Part shown: positions 54,051 through 63,711 of the stretch, one piece after another | How the letters are laid out: each line of letters starts with the position of its first letter | How positions within the stretch are numbered: the first letter of the stretch is position 1 | Assembly: GCA_030220185.1 (NCBI GenBank) | Contig: JASPKZ010007430.1 | Location: 936,001-1,000,000, forward strand | Direction: 5' to 3' | Length of the DNA: 64,000 nt | Origin: Diploptera punctata | Lineage: Eukaryota; Arthropoda; Insecta; Blattodea; Blaberidae | Position numbers and translations under genes: made by a program | Notes under the pieces: generated by a model | What the model saw: the letters and a program-made list of their open reading frames with translations, nothing else | Told to the model about the DNA's origin: nothing | Databases searched by the model: none

Positions 54051-54317
54051 AGTAAGTAAGTATGTAAGTAAGTATGTAAGTAAGTATGTAAGTATGTAAG
54101 TAAGTAAGTATGTAAGCAAGTAAGTATGTAAGCAAGTAAGTATGTAAGTAAGTAAGTATGTAAGTAAGTAAGTATGTAAGTAAGTATGTAAGTAAGTATG
54201 TAAGTAAGTATGTAAGTAAGTATGTAAGTAAGTATGTAAGTAAGTATGTAAGTAAGTATGTAAGTAAGTATGTAAGTAAGTATGTAAGTAAGTATGTAAG
54301 TAAGTAAGCAAGTAAGC

Positions 54318-54364
<47 letters not shown>

Positions 54365-54365
54365 A
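54050..54365 (+). repeat. Long TAAG/TATG microsatellite tail
   Basis: GTAA units alternating with GTAT units in an 8-bp higher-order pattern (GTAAGTAT), then pure GTAA. It is the expanded 3' tail of the RTE copy. Long frames on the complement (TYLL repeats) are artefacts. Confidence 0.92.
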
Positions 54366-54468
54366 AAGATTCCACTTCAGGCTGAAGAGTTGATGGAAAT
54401 TGAATCTGGAGTTAAATAAAACAAATGCAAACAGAATGTTGAATTCAAATGCAAATTATATATATAGG

Positions 54469-54469
<1 letters not shown>

Positions 54470-54504
<35 letters not shown>
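54470..54504 (+). repeat. TA microsatellite
   Basis: A TA repeat interrupted by TAGGCCTATA. It precedes a remnant of the tRNA-like cassette tail (GCATTTATTTTTCTTATCAT). Confidence 0.85.
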
Positions 54505-54508
<4 letters not shown>

Positions 54509-54819
54509 TTTATTTTTCTTATCATACCATATTAAGCTTGCATTGCTCAATGTTAAACATTTAATTATAACATAGACAAAGCGTCACTGCTATAAAGTAA
54601 AAAAAAATATTCTCTTTAATTTGCTTACTTGTTATAGTCAGCTACTAGATGGCAGTGAAGACCGAGTTCTCGCGACATCTAGTAATAATGGAGAATATAA
54701 TACATATATAAGAAAAATAAGTGTTTGAATTGGATTCGCCTGGTGGTGTAATGGATATCACGCTGAGGTACAGAGTTCCGGGTTCGAATCCCGTCCATTC
54801 ATTTATTTTTCTTATCATA

Positions 54820-54820
<1 letters not shown>
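54505..54820 (+). repeat. tRNA-like cassette, copy 1
   Basis: The unit runs AAGCTTGCATTGCTCAATGT, GCGTCACTGCTATAAAG, AGTCAGCTACTAGATGGCAG, GAGTATAATACATATATAAG-type sequence, then a tRNA-like gene (54738-54800), then ATTTATTTTTCTTATCATAC and a TA repeat. The tRNA-like part has GCCTGGTGGTGTAATGG (A-box) and GGGTTCGAATCCCG (B-box) but lacks six bases of the anticodon arm relative to the other copies. Confidence 0.75.
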
Positions 54821-54859
<39 letters not shown>

Positions 54860-54949
54860 GAGTAATAATACAAATTAAAAACTTTCTGAGAGTTAACGTA
54901 TACTTTAAATGCACACTTTTTAAAAAACATTCTTCAAGCAAGAACTAAG

Positions 54950-55444
54950 AAAATTTGTAAGCGAGTCGAATTTGTGGTCCGATTTTCCTGGTTTATGGAA
55001 TGTAGCCTACGTTTACTTTTTAAAATTAAATCTTATGTATCCAGTTTAGTTACGAGAAAACAAATACGATGGCCTCTATAGCCTACCGATTTTCACATTT
55101 CGGATTTCACGTAAACTTCACTTCAAATAGTCGCGTTAAATTTCGGACAGTATATTTCTCGTGTTATTTCAATAGCATAGGCCTATATGGAGCTCCGCTG
55201 CGAAAATTTGAAAATTGCTGCCTCTAGAGCGACTTTCAAATTTTCGCTTGAGCGTAAACCCTCCTCCTAATGTTTGATTTTATTGGTTAACGTACTGTGC
55301 CTTACTTTTTTTAATTTATTGGATAAGCCGAGATTGAATCCGAAAATATAAAAATTGCCGCCGCTAGAGCGTTTAACACACTCACACACACTTAGGCCTA
55401 TAGTTTTATTCCGAAAAAATTCAAATTGCGGCTGCCAGAGCGTT

Positions 55445-55470
<26 letters not shown>
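54950..55470. repeat. Blocks of a CTAGAGCG-type repeat and a CA microsatellite
   Basis: Three diverged units carry a CTAGAGCG or CAGAGCGTT core after AAATTGC (near 55210, 55350 and 55420), and more follow at 56410-56560. The complement of this core matches the CTCTAGC-GTTGCAATTT block at 610-640 and 41800. A CA repeat is at 55446-55478 and TA repeats follow to 55507. Confidence 0.5.
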
Positions 55471-55512
<42 letters not shown>

Positions 55513-55810
55513 TTATAATTAAATCTTTAACATTGAGCAATGCAAGCTTAATATGGTATGATAAGAAAAATAAATGCCTGGACGGGATTCGAACCCGGAT
55601 CTCTGAGTCTGTACCTCAGCGTGATATCCATTACACTACCAGGCGAATCCAATTCAAACACTTATTTTTCTTATATATGTATTATACTCTCCATTATTAC
55701 TAGATGTCGCGAGAACACTGTCTTCACTGCCATCTAGTAGCTGACTATATCAAGTAAGCAAATTAAAGAGAATATTTATTTTACTTTATAGCAGGGACGC
55801 TTTATCGATG
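55513..55810 (-). repeat. tRNA-like cassette, copy 2 (298-bp unit)
   Basis: Minus-strand unit containing a 70-base tRNA-like gene (55575-55644): A-box TAGTGTAATGG, anticodon-like arm CTGAG-GTACAGA-CTCAG, B-box GGTTCGAATCC, then a TTTTT terminator-like run. The acceptor has six good pairs (GCCTGG/CCAGGC) with mismatches at the end. Its central 24-base spacer is inverted relative to copies 3 and 4. Confidence 0.78.
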
Positions 55811-56004
55811 TTATAATTAAATCTTTAACATTGAGCAATGCAAGCTTAATATGGTATGATAAGAAAAATAAATGCCTGGACGGGATTCGAACCCGGATCT
55901 CTGAGTCTGTACCTCAGCGTGATATCCATTACACTACCAGGCGAATCCAATTCAAACACTTATTTTTCTTATATATGTATTATACTCTCCATTATTACTA
56001 GATG
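55811..56004 (-). repeat. tRNA-like cassette, copy 3
   Basis: Directly follows copy 2 at a 298-bp period (TTATAATTAAATCTTTAACA starts both). The tRNA-like gene is at 55873-55942. It forms the left arm of a near-perfect palindrome with copy 4 from 55849 on. Confidence 0.8.
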
Positions 56005-56028
56005 GCAGTGAAGACAGTGTTCTCGCGA

Positions 56029-56180
56029 CATCTAGTAATAATGGAGAGTATAATACATATATAAGAAAAATAAGTGTTTGAATTGGATTCGCCTGGTAGT
56101 GTAATGGATATCACGCTGAGGTACAGACTCAGAGTTCCGGGTTCGAATCCCGTCCAGGCATTTATTTTTCTTATCATACC

Positions 56181-56184
<4 letters not shown>
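56029..56184 (+). repeat. tRNA-like cassette, copy 4 (inverted)
   Basis: 156 bases complementary to 55849-56004 with one difference noticed (AGTTCC against AGATCC). The tRNA-like gene is at 56091-56160. The two tRNA-like genes point away from each other across a 24-base loop. The tail leads into a TA repeat (56185-56226). Confidence 0.85.
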
Positions 56185-56226
<42 letters not shown>

Positions 56227-56227
<1 letters not shown>

Positions 56228-56600
56228 TGGTCATTTTCTCTATCTAGTACTTTCGATCGAAGAGGATTTGTAAAAAAAGATTTCATGGGTACAACTTCTA
56301 TAGCTTCATTCCTTACCCCTCACCACTCTAATGATCCGATTTTGATGGTTAATGAACTCGACTTTACTTTCCTTGCATTAGTTAATTGCTATACGATGAG
56401 TTTAGTTCCGAAAAATAAAAATTGAGTGCCTGGAGCGTTAATAGATACACACACACGCACTCTCACACACAAAAACGCACACTCATGCACACATTTATAA
56501 TTTTGTTCCAAAAAATACATATTGCGGCCGCTAGAGCGTTAACATGCGCACGCACGTAAGCACGCACACACATACATATACATACTTCATGGTTACAATA
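56227..56600. repeat. CTAGAGCG-type repeat units and CA-rich tract
   Basis: TTTAGTTCCGAAAAATAAAA, ATTGAGTGCCTGGAGCGTTA and ATTGCGGCCGCTAGAGCGTT are two units of the repeat described at 54950-55470, separated by CA-rich simple sequence. Confidence 0.5.
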
Positions 56601-56619
56601 TCTCTCAATGTTGTATAAT

Positions 56620-56960
56620 TGTTATGGGTGACTTTAATCCTAAAGTTAGGAAAGGAAGGATGTATATGGGGTACAGTAAGGATACATCATTTACATATGG
56701 ACAAATATATATGGAGTTAGATTTATAGATTTCGATAGTAGTGAAGATTTGTTAATAGGTTCTACATATTTCCACATAAAACATTCATAAACAAAAATGA
56801 CAATCATCTTACAGAGTGACTAAGAACCAGATAGATCATGTGTTAATAAATAGAAGATATGCAAAAAATGTTATGGATCTAAGATCCTATGGAGGTGCAA
56901 CATTTGGATCAGACCACTTTATGGTAATGGTCAAATATAGAAGTAAAAGAAGCAGAATAA
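56620..56960 (+). pseudogene. LINE-D endonuclease remnant
   Basis: Across frames: IIVMGDFNPKVRKGRMY (GDFNAKV motif), SKDTSFTYGQ, the FIDFDSSEDLLIGSTYF segment, NQIDHVLINRRYAKNVMDLR and FGSDHFMVMVKY (catalytic SDH). The N-terminal part with the metal-binding glutamate is missing. At least two shifts. Confidence 0.7.
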
Positions 56961-57309
56961 GAAATTATACCATATCTAAGTAAAAGAGAATAAATATGAC
57001 TTTATTAAAGGACTTCAAAAAATTCAAATGGAAAATAAAATATTAGTATTACTAACAGAAAGCATAGTACAATATGTGAATAAGCAGTGGGAAGTATAAG
57101 ATATATAATTAAATAAACAGCAAATAAAGTTCTTGGAAATCAACCAAAACACGCAAAAAATATAGAAATGGTTTGATGAAGACTGTAAAGAAGCAATTAA
57201 AAAACCGCGCCTACGAAGACTATCATGTTAAGTCTACTAGAAACAGAAGAATAGAGTACGAATCTCTTCGTAAAATTGTAGATAAATAACGTAGAAAAGC
57301 ATACATTTA

Positions 57310-57606
57310 TAGTGTGTTGGCTTGTCACGCAGCGGGCCCGGGTTCGATTCCCGGTCGGGACGGACTTCCTAGCTGAGGTTTTTTCCAGGGTTTTTCCTCA
57401 CATATAAGACAAATGTCAGGTAACTCTGAGGCCCAAAAGGCCCCGAACATCATCTGGCCATCATCATGATCATCATCATCCCCGGTGTGGGAAAAAACGG
57501 GAAGCTACCACACCTATAATTCCCCAATAAAACTGCAAAGCATGGCATAAAATTGCTATAATTGCAGTGAAGGACCTGCCGTAGGGCAGAACACTATGAA
57601 ATGGAA
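57310..57606 (+). mobile_element. tRNA-derived SINE (type a head, third tail), 10-bp TSD
   Basis: TSD CATACATTTA at 57300-57309 and 57607-57616. The head starts within the anticodon arm (GGCTTGTCACGCAGCGGGCC, CGGGTTCGATTCCCGGTCGG). The core contains GAGGTTTTTTCCAGGGTTTT, AACTCTGAGGCCCAAAAGG and CATCTGGCCATCATCATG. After CATCATCATCCCC the 3' half is different from types a and b (AAAACGGGAAGCTACCACAC, GACCTGCCGTAGGGCAGAAC). Confidence 0.84.
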
Positions 57607-57839
57607 CATACATTTAATAAATATAAAATAGAAGAAATTGAAATAATTTCAAACATTAATATATAAAAAGTATCAACGAAAATGCAAACGAAATTCGAAG
57701 GGGTTTTAAATACAGAATAGATTTATGTAGTGGTTAAACAGGAAAACTTATAGGCTAACCTAACTATATTAAGGAAATGTTGGAAACATATTGTGAGGGC
57801 TGTCAATACTTGTTTTAATATTACGCAGTATCGGTCAGA

Positions 57840-58720
57840 AGATGAAGAAATATAGATCTCTTAGATGTGGAGCTTGCCTAAATAGCGTGAAAAATTATAA
57901 GGCACCGGGCATTAATAACATTCCCTCCGAAATATATAAACACGAAGGAAGACTTCTGGTACAAAACAACCATAATTTAATTCTTAAGATGTGCGTGGGC
58001 GAAAAGATGCAAGACGATTGGAAGAAAAGTGTTTTCTTGCCCAATTCATAAGAAATGTGATAAATTGAGATGCAACAATTATAGAGGAATATCCCTGTTA
58101 TGTACAGCATATAACATTTTTTTTAATTAGCACATAAAATTAAAATATATCCCGAACAAATAGTGGGTGAATACTAAGCAGGTTTCCGAAAAGGAAGATC
58201 CACATCAGGTAAAATATTTACGGTCAAAGAAATTAGTAAGAAGTTCATACGTAGAATATGGGATTGATATTTTAAATATGTTTGTGGACTTCAATTGAGC
58301 TTGCGATTCTGTAAGTAGAATGAAACTATATGAAGCGATACATGAGTTGGGAATCCATAATAAATTAATAAGAATTGTAATGGCCACAATAAACAATACA
58401 ACATCACGAGTTAAAATTCAGCGGGATTTAACACAAACATTTTCAGTTAAAAAAGGTAAAAAACAAGGTGATGGGTTGGTACGTTTAATTTTTAATATAA
58501 CTTAGGAATACATCATTCGGAAAATGCAAGTATCAATGGATTCCACTGTGATATACACAAGCATGCAAATAAAAGCTTACGCAGATGATAACATCAGAAC
58601 AAGAACTTAAATAGATTTTTCGAGAATTAGTAAAGAATGCTGCAGAAATGGATTTGCACATTACTAGAGAAAAAAACGAAGGCTATGATAGTCATCTCAC
58701 AGAAACAAATGAAGTTAAGG
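57840..58720 (+). pseudogene. LINE-D reverse transcriptase remnant
   Basis: 57842-58051 reads NSVKNYKAPGINNIPSEIYK and MQDDWKKSVFLP. Later frames give KKCDKLRCNNYRGISLL, AGFRKGRSTSGKIF, a MYEAIHELGIHNKLIRIVMA-type helix (58320-58505) with TTSRVKIQRDLTQTF and KKQGDG, and an AYADD-type stretch near 58575 (KAYADDN). Many stops. Confidence 0.7.
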
Positions 58721-58737
58721 AGATTAAATTAGAATAT

Positions 58738-59132
58738 TTTTTTTGTTCAATGCCACCTATTTGTCATTTGAAATTTCAGGTATTCTCTCCTGGCATTTGC
58801 GTATTGTAACCCACTACTGAGGTTGGGGCGCCTGGAAGGCGAGGTTACGCTGCCCCAATGATATGATGGGCTGATGACGATGTGTAATGATGCGACAGGA
58901 GAGGCTTTAAACTTAAACTAAATCTAATGAGGTGAATATGATATTGATGATAATGATGGCCAGATGATGTTCGGGGACCCTTTGGGCCTTAAAGTATCGT
59001 GACATTTGTCTTACAGGTGAAGAAAAAATCCCGAAAAGAACCTCGCCCAGCAAACTTGTCCCGAGTGGAGATCGAACCCGGGCCCGCTGCGTGACAAGAC
59101 AGCGCGTTACCTAGAGACCACAGCGGTGGACT
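58738..59132 (-). mobile_element. tRNA-derived SINE (type a), full length, 14-bp TSD
   Basis: TTAAATTAGAATAT is duplicated at 58724-58737 and 59133-59146. Minus strand: TCCACCGCTGTGGTCTCTAG (A-box), GCGGGCCCGGGTTCGATCTC (B-box), core CCTGTAAGACAAATGTCACG and CATCTGGCCATCATTATC, and tail GATTTAGTTTAAGTTTAAAG, GGGGCAGCGTAACCTCGCC, then an A-run. It is the longest type a copy (395 bp) and the best reference for the family here. Confidence 0.88.
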
Positions 59133-59157
59133 TTAAATTAGAATATCATAATATTGA

Positions 59158-59193
<36 letters not shown>
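59158..59193 (+). repeat. AAT microsatellite
   Basis: Twelve AAT units. The sequence after it (ACTTTATTTATTCTGGCAGA) resembles that after the AAT array at 36277. A second, shorter ATA/AAT run lies at 59384-59420. Confidence 0.85.
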
Positions 59194-59197
<4 letters not shown>

Positions 59198-60119
59198 TAT
59201 TTATTCTGGCAGAGTTAAGACCATAAGGCCCTCTCTTCCACTCAACCAGCACAAATACAAATAAATATTTGACAAATATAGATATACACTACAATAATTA
59301 TAAACAGTTACAGATACAATAAAATGTAGCAATGTAGATTTCATGTACAAACAACATTTTATAGGGTAACAACAATAATGATACGATAATAATAATAATA
59401 ATAATAATGATAATAATATAAATATGATAAATTATACGAGAAACACCAATTAATATATATACCTTACACTGGGTAATAATGAAGTCTAGGTTAGAGCAAA
59501 TGTAAATTTAGATTTCTTTTAAAAGATGCCAATGTCCGGCAGCCAAATAGTTTCAAATATTTGGGAGCAATTGTCAATTCAAAAACTGTTGAGAATTATG
59601 AAATCAGTAGAAGGATACTTCGAACATTTAGGACCTATTTCATTATGTTAAACTTAATGAATTCCAGGATAATTTAGAGACACAATAAAATAAGATTACA
59701 TAAAACATTTATTCGAGCAATTATTTCTTATGATTGCGAGACATGGGCACTACAAAATCAGAAATAGGCTATATGATCAGAAGTATAAATCAGAAATATA
59801 TGATCTGTGCAAGGATATTAGGTTATCTGCATTCATTAAAATGAAGAGAGTTCAGTGGCAAGGCACGTGATTAAGATGGAGGAATAACTGTTACCGAAGA
59901 AGGCCTCGGAGAAAAGAAATATGGGTAATAGGACCAGAGGAAGACCGAGAGATAAATGGGAAAATGCAGTGTGAAAGGATGCAAATAAAATATTAGGAAA
60001 ACAGTTGGAAAATTAGAGTCAGGAATACGGTAGAGGATTGGAAGCAAATAATTGAAGGGGCCAAGGTTCAATTATAACGTTTATAGGTTTTGTAAATATG
60101 TGTATACTTTATATGAAAT

Positions 60120-61048
60120 ATAGCCTATAAATATGTTTGTTTGTTTGTTCGCACTTTATGCGCGGCCATACCATTGATCTGATTGTGATGGGGCTTTTTG
60201 CAAAATGTTCGGGCGATTCCCGGGATGGACATAGGCTATATGAGAGTTGTGATACTACCCACCCTTAAAAATTGCCCTTTGTAGTGGAAAACGAGAAAAA
60301 AGTAGCCCTTTGAACGGTTAAATGGTTTACGCTGCCTAAACCATAACAAATACACAAAATTAATGTACACAGAATTCAATATCTCAAAAAGCTCTACAAA
60401 AAAGTCCGCGACAGCATATGTTTATCTCTTACGGATAACTCACAAAAACCATTTTTGTCTTTCATTGATGCGAAGAAGATCGAGACAAGTACGCAGATTC
60501 CTGTGCAAGCATAGCAGTGTATGGCGGGTATTCTTTTACGGATAACTCACAATAACGAATTTGTCTTTTAGCTCATTTATGCCAAGAAGACCGAGATAAG
60601 TAGATTCCCGGGCAACACCGGGTAATCAGCACGGGAAATCTTAAAATTATTGCGATATACTTTACAATTATTTTTCATTTTACTTCTTCAACTAAACATA
60701 AGAAGTACATTAATTTTTGTTTTCAGCTCATTTATGCCAAGAAGATCGGGATGAGTAGATTCCCGGACAATGCCGGGTAAACAGCACGGGGTATTTAAAA
60801 ATAATTACGATATGAAATTTTCCTCCCACTTATTTAACTAAACATAAAACGCATTAATTTTCGTATTTCAACTCATTTATGTCAAGAAGATCGGGATAAG
60901 TAGATTTCCGGGCAACGCCGAGTAATCAGCACGGGGTATCTAAAAATATAAATTTGTAATTATTTTTCCTTTTACTGATTCAACTGAATATAAAATATAT
61001 TGATTTTCATTTAATTAGACGTAGCAGCGTACGCCGGGTATTAGCTAG
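60120..61048 (+). mobile_element. Helitron-like element with internal minisatellite
   Basis: The 3' end is GTAGCAGCG in a hairpin context (GACGT/ACGCC), then GGGTATTAG and CTAG followed by T, matching the opposite-strand copy at 27498. Upstream are four imperfect units (near 60460, 60571, 60726, 60871) carrying CTCATTTATGCCAAGAAGAT, GGGATAAGTAGATTCCCGGG and GTAATCAGCACGGGGTAT. TTTGTTTGTTCGCACTTTAT begins the recognisable part. No Rep/helicase ORF, so it is non-autonomous; the 5' TC end is not identified. Confidence 0.6.
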
Positions 61049-61697
61049 TTTTAGTGTAAAAAAGAGATTAAAGTATATTGTAAATTTAGTAAATGAGTTG
61101 ATGTTGTATTTCAGTTCTATAATGAAGAATGCTAGTTAATAAACGCATTAAAAATGTTCAATTTGGACTGTAGCGCTAATATAAGAAGGAAGAAGAAAAA
61201 TCTCCAAGGTCATATTCAGTATTTAGTATATAGGATCGACAAACATTTGTAAAAAAATAATAATCGTTTCATATGTACAACCCCTATAGCTTCATTCCTT
61301 TAAAATTTGGTAAAAGTCATCCTGCTTCAAACGTATCCCACATGCTCTCTGCGAGTCTTCATTATTCTGATTTAAATTAAAAAACGTTTCAAGTTATCAA
61401 CAAAACAGTTACCACAAACTAAACAATAGTTATAAAACCATTATTATGTATTAATATTTTAAACTCTTTTTTAAACATGGACTTATCATGTAAGCTCAAA
61501 GCTTATAGTAATTATTATTCTTAAATTGTTCAGCGTTAATAATTTATATTCATTAACGAATAACTTCTTAATATTATTCTTAGTTTAACTCTCACTTTTA
61601 TGTATTTACATGTGTCCCAAGCCATCCGGGCTCACTATTTAACCGACGTTTTATAAAGTAGCTTTCAATCATTTTACATAAACTATGACTTAATAAA
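61049..61697. other. AT-rich spacer, nothing recognised
   Basis: No supported element. Confidence 0.4.
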
Positions 61698-61705
61698 ATT
61701 ATATT

Positions 61706-61989
61706 TAGGGCTAAATATATTGAGATCTGTTAAAGGGTGCACTAAGGAAGACAGAATCAAGAACACAGAAATAAGACAGGAACTTGAAATATTTGCAATA
61801 ACTGATAAAATAGATACATATAGACAAAAATGGAAGCAACACATAGACAGAATGAATGAAGATAGATATCCAAAACAAATAAAATACAAACCTAAAGGTA
61901 CCCGAGATGTGGGCAGACCTAGAAAGAGATGGGCTGAAGTCGGAACGGGTCAACAGACCTAATCCATGAATGCAGATGATGATGATGAT
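61706..61989 (+). mobile_element. LINE-B fragment with GAT tail, short TSD
   Basis: 61720-61962 reads MRSVKGCTKEDRIKNTEIRQ, KWKQHIDRMNEDRYPK, GTRDVGRPRKRWAEVGTGQQ, uninterrupted. The tail is four GAT units (61976-61989). ATTATATT flanks it at 61698-61705 and 61990-61997. It starts exactly at the FLRSVKGCT-type segment, so most of the element is missing. Confidence 0.8.
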
Positions 61990-62012
61990 ATTATATTAGT
62001 TCACTTAATATA

Positions 62013-62763
62013 CACCGTGTTCCAAAATGATGGACGGGGTTTCAGTAGTTCGTATAGCTTTACAAACGAAATTTGATGCGTGATTATTTGCTATAATGAA
62101 AGAAAGGCTGAAAGTTTCATATCATGTATGCAGTATTTTGCTTCTTGTCATTATTACGTCACAGCGTTAAATTTGTGAAAATAGCGACTCCTGTACAGAA
62201 GTTATTCCGTGTGTTGTAATTTGCGAGGTTTGGTTCCATTGGTGCAGTACAGCGCTTTCCGACGACAGATACAAGTATCCGTCGCTGGCAGAGACAGTAA
62301 GGAACATTTGGCTGTATCTGTAAAAGGAAATGATGTGCTACAGTGGTTGAACGATAATGTTCCCCGAGGATGGATAGGACGCGCCGGTCCGGATGACATT
62401 GTTTATTCCCGATGGCCTCCATGATCTCCCGATCTCACATGTTGTGATTTCTTCCTGTGAGGGTATGTGAAGGACCATGTGTATGTACCACCACTTCCCA
62501 TCGACCTTCCAGTCTTGAGAAGAAGGATTGTTGCTGCTGTTGAATCCATTACTCAAAATATGCTGACCAAGATTTGGGAGGAATTCGACTATCGGCTAAA
62601 TGTGTGCCGTGAAACGAAAGGTGCTTACATCGAACACTTATAAAGTATGTTATGAAAACTCGAAAAGTTTATCTTTAATCCCACGTAAGTTTTGTTCTTA
62701 TATTTATCATGAAAGGGAAATTAAACAACTTCGAAATCCCGTCCATCATTTTGGAACACGGTG
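62013..62763 (+). mobile_element. Tc1/mariner-superfamily deletion derivative with perfect 26-bp TIRs
   Basis: CACCGTGTTCCAAAATGATG plus GACGGG at 62013-62038 is mirrored exactly at 62738-62763. TA precedes the left end; the right flank is AA, possibly mutated. The interior carries the C-terminal part of a transposase on the plus strand. Confidence 0.85.
62209..62643 (+). pseudogene. Transposase C-terminus (IS630-Tc1-mariner type)
   Basis: Plus strand: WLNDNVPRGWIGRAGPDDIV, YSRWPP then a TGA where R is expected, then SPDLTCCDFFL and another TGA for W, GYVKDHVYVPPLPIDLPVLR, RRIVAAVESITQNMLTKIWE, DYRLNVCRETKGAYIEHL and the natural stop. The third catalytic aspartate in CCDFF is present. Two nonsense codons and the missing N-terminus make it inactive. 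Confidence 0.78.
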
Positions 62764-63036
62764 AACTGTACATGTGCCCAGGCTAGACATACCGGATGAA
62801 AAAAATAATAATAGCAGGGAATTTTATTACTATACATATGGTATATGATGCAAGAATTCTGGAAGATTTTATTTTCATAAAAAAAGTTAGAAATCTATGC
62901 AACAAAGCGAGAAAATAGAAGAAAATTCATGGTTGTCAGGTTTTATTTATAATTTTTATACTTCTAGTTTGGATATGTGGATAGCAGAAATGCCTACAGC
63001 TATAATACACGCATGCACGCACACGCACACACACAC

Positions 63037-63069
<33 letters not shown>

Positions 63070-63225
63070 CATAGTGGAGAATTTTTAAAGGAAAACGTTA
63101 CAATGGCCATTTTGTTCATATGTTAAGCAATAAATATTGAAACATCCAATTTACAGCAATGACAGGTTTACCAAATGGGGCCAAATATAACTGGAACATT
63201 GTCGAAATGAAAATTGTCAGATCAT
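62764..63225. other. Spacer with CA and TA microsatellites
   Basis: A CACGCA/CA repeat and then a TA repeat at 63008-63070. The rest is AT-rich and unrecognised. Confidence 0.5.
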
Positions 63226-63255
63226 CATCATCATCATCATAGTACATTCACGAAT

Positions 63256-63711
63256 TTAGGCCATTTGTTGACCTGTTTCGGCCTCAAGAGGAACACCATC
63301 CAGAAGTCTTTTGAGTGGACGTCCTGGTCTTCTTCTTCCTGCAGGTTGATATCTTAACATTAGTTTGGGTATTCTGTGATCTTCCATTCGATGAACATGT
63401 TGTATCCATCTTGACTTATAATCAGAAATTTTGTTTTCTAAAGATTCCATGTGTAATTCTTCTAAGATGTCTTCATTTTTTTTGTGATCTAGTAGTGTGT
63501 ATCCTGCAGTCCTCCGAAGATATCTCATTTCAGCAGATCTAAGTCTCTGTATATCCTTCTGTTTCAACGTCCATACTTCGCTACCATACAAAAGAGTTGG
63601 AAGAGCCAGTGTTTTATACACTTTCAGTCTTGAATGCTTTTGGACTAACTGTGGTTTGAAGATAGAATTTATTAACCCTAAAATTCTTAAAAATTTAGAT
63701 ATTTTTTGCAT
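63256..63711 (-). pseudogene. LINE-B thumb and C-terminal ORF
   Basis: A 151-codon open stretch: FLRILGLINSIFKPQLVQKH, LALPTLLYGSEVWTLKQKDI, AEMRYLRRTAGYTLLDHKKN, RWIQHVHRMEDHRIPKLML, RRRPGRPLKRLLDG and the terminal ETGQQMA. It preserves the frame that the 7.5-8.6 kb copy lost, so it gives the native C-terminus. Confidence 0.85.

Larger units (their letters stand above)
56605..60080 (+). mobile_element. Old RTE-like LINE (LINE-D), interrupted
   Basis: Plus strand, in order: endonuclease remnants (56620-56960), linker, RT remnants (57840-58720), and C-terminal remnants (59535-60080) with FKYLGAIVNSKTVENYEISR, the RVQWQGT segment, and DWKQIIEGAK near the end. Two SINEs (57310-57606, 58738-59132) and an AAT repeat (59158-59193) sit inside it. 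The motif order and the NYRGISLLCTAY-type box place it near RTE, but it is not the same family as 1366-4630. No 5' end or TSD was found. Confidence 0.72.

Noticed and set aside
53927..54375. Three overlapping TYLL/TYIL-repeat frames of 100-130 codons on the minus strand (similar at 23745-24002)
   Set aside because: Artefacts of the TAAG microsatellite tail of RTE copies.
54645..54941. 98-codon frame reading through the tRNA-like cassette (also 55998-56234 on the same strand)
   Set aside because: A reading of the complement of a Pol III-type unit and a TA repeat; the similar peptide at both places reflects repeat identity, not protein conservation.
55575..55644. Functional tRNA gene
   Set aside because: A and B boxes are good, but the outermost acceptor pair and one T-stem pair fail and the anticodon would be ACA; kept as tRNA-like.
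60440..60910. CRISPR-like array because of regularly repeated blocks
   Set aside because: Units are ~110-155 bp and imperfect, without short repeats and unique spacers, in a clearly animal-type sequence.
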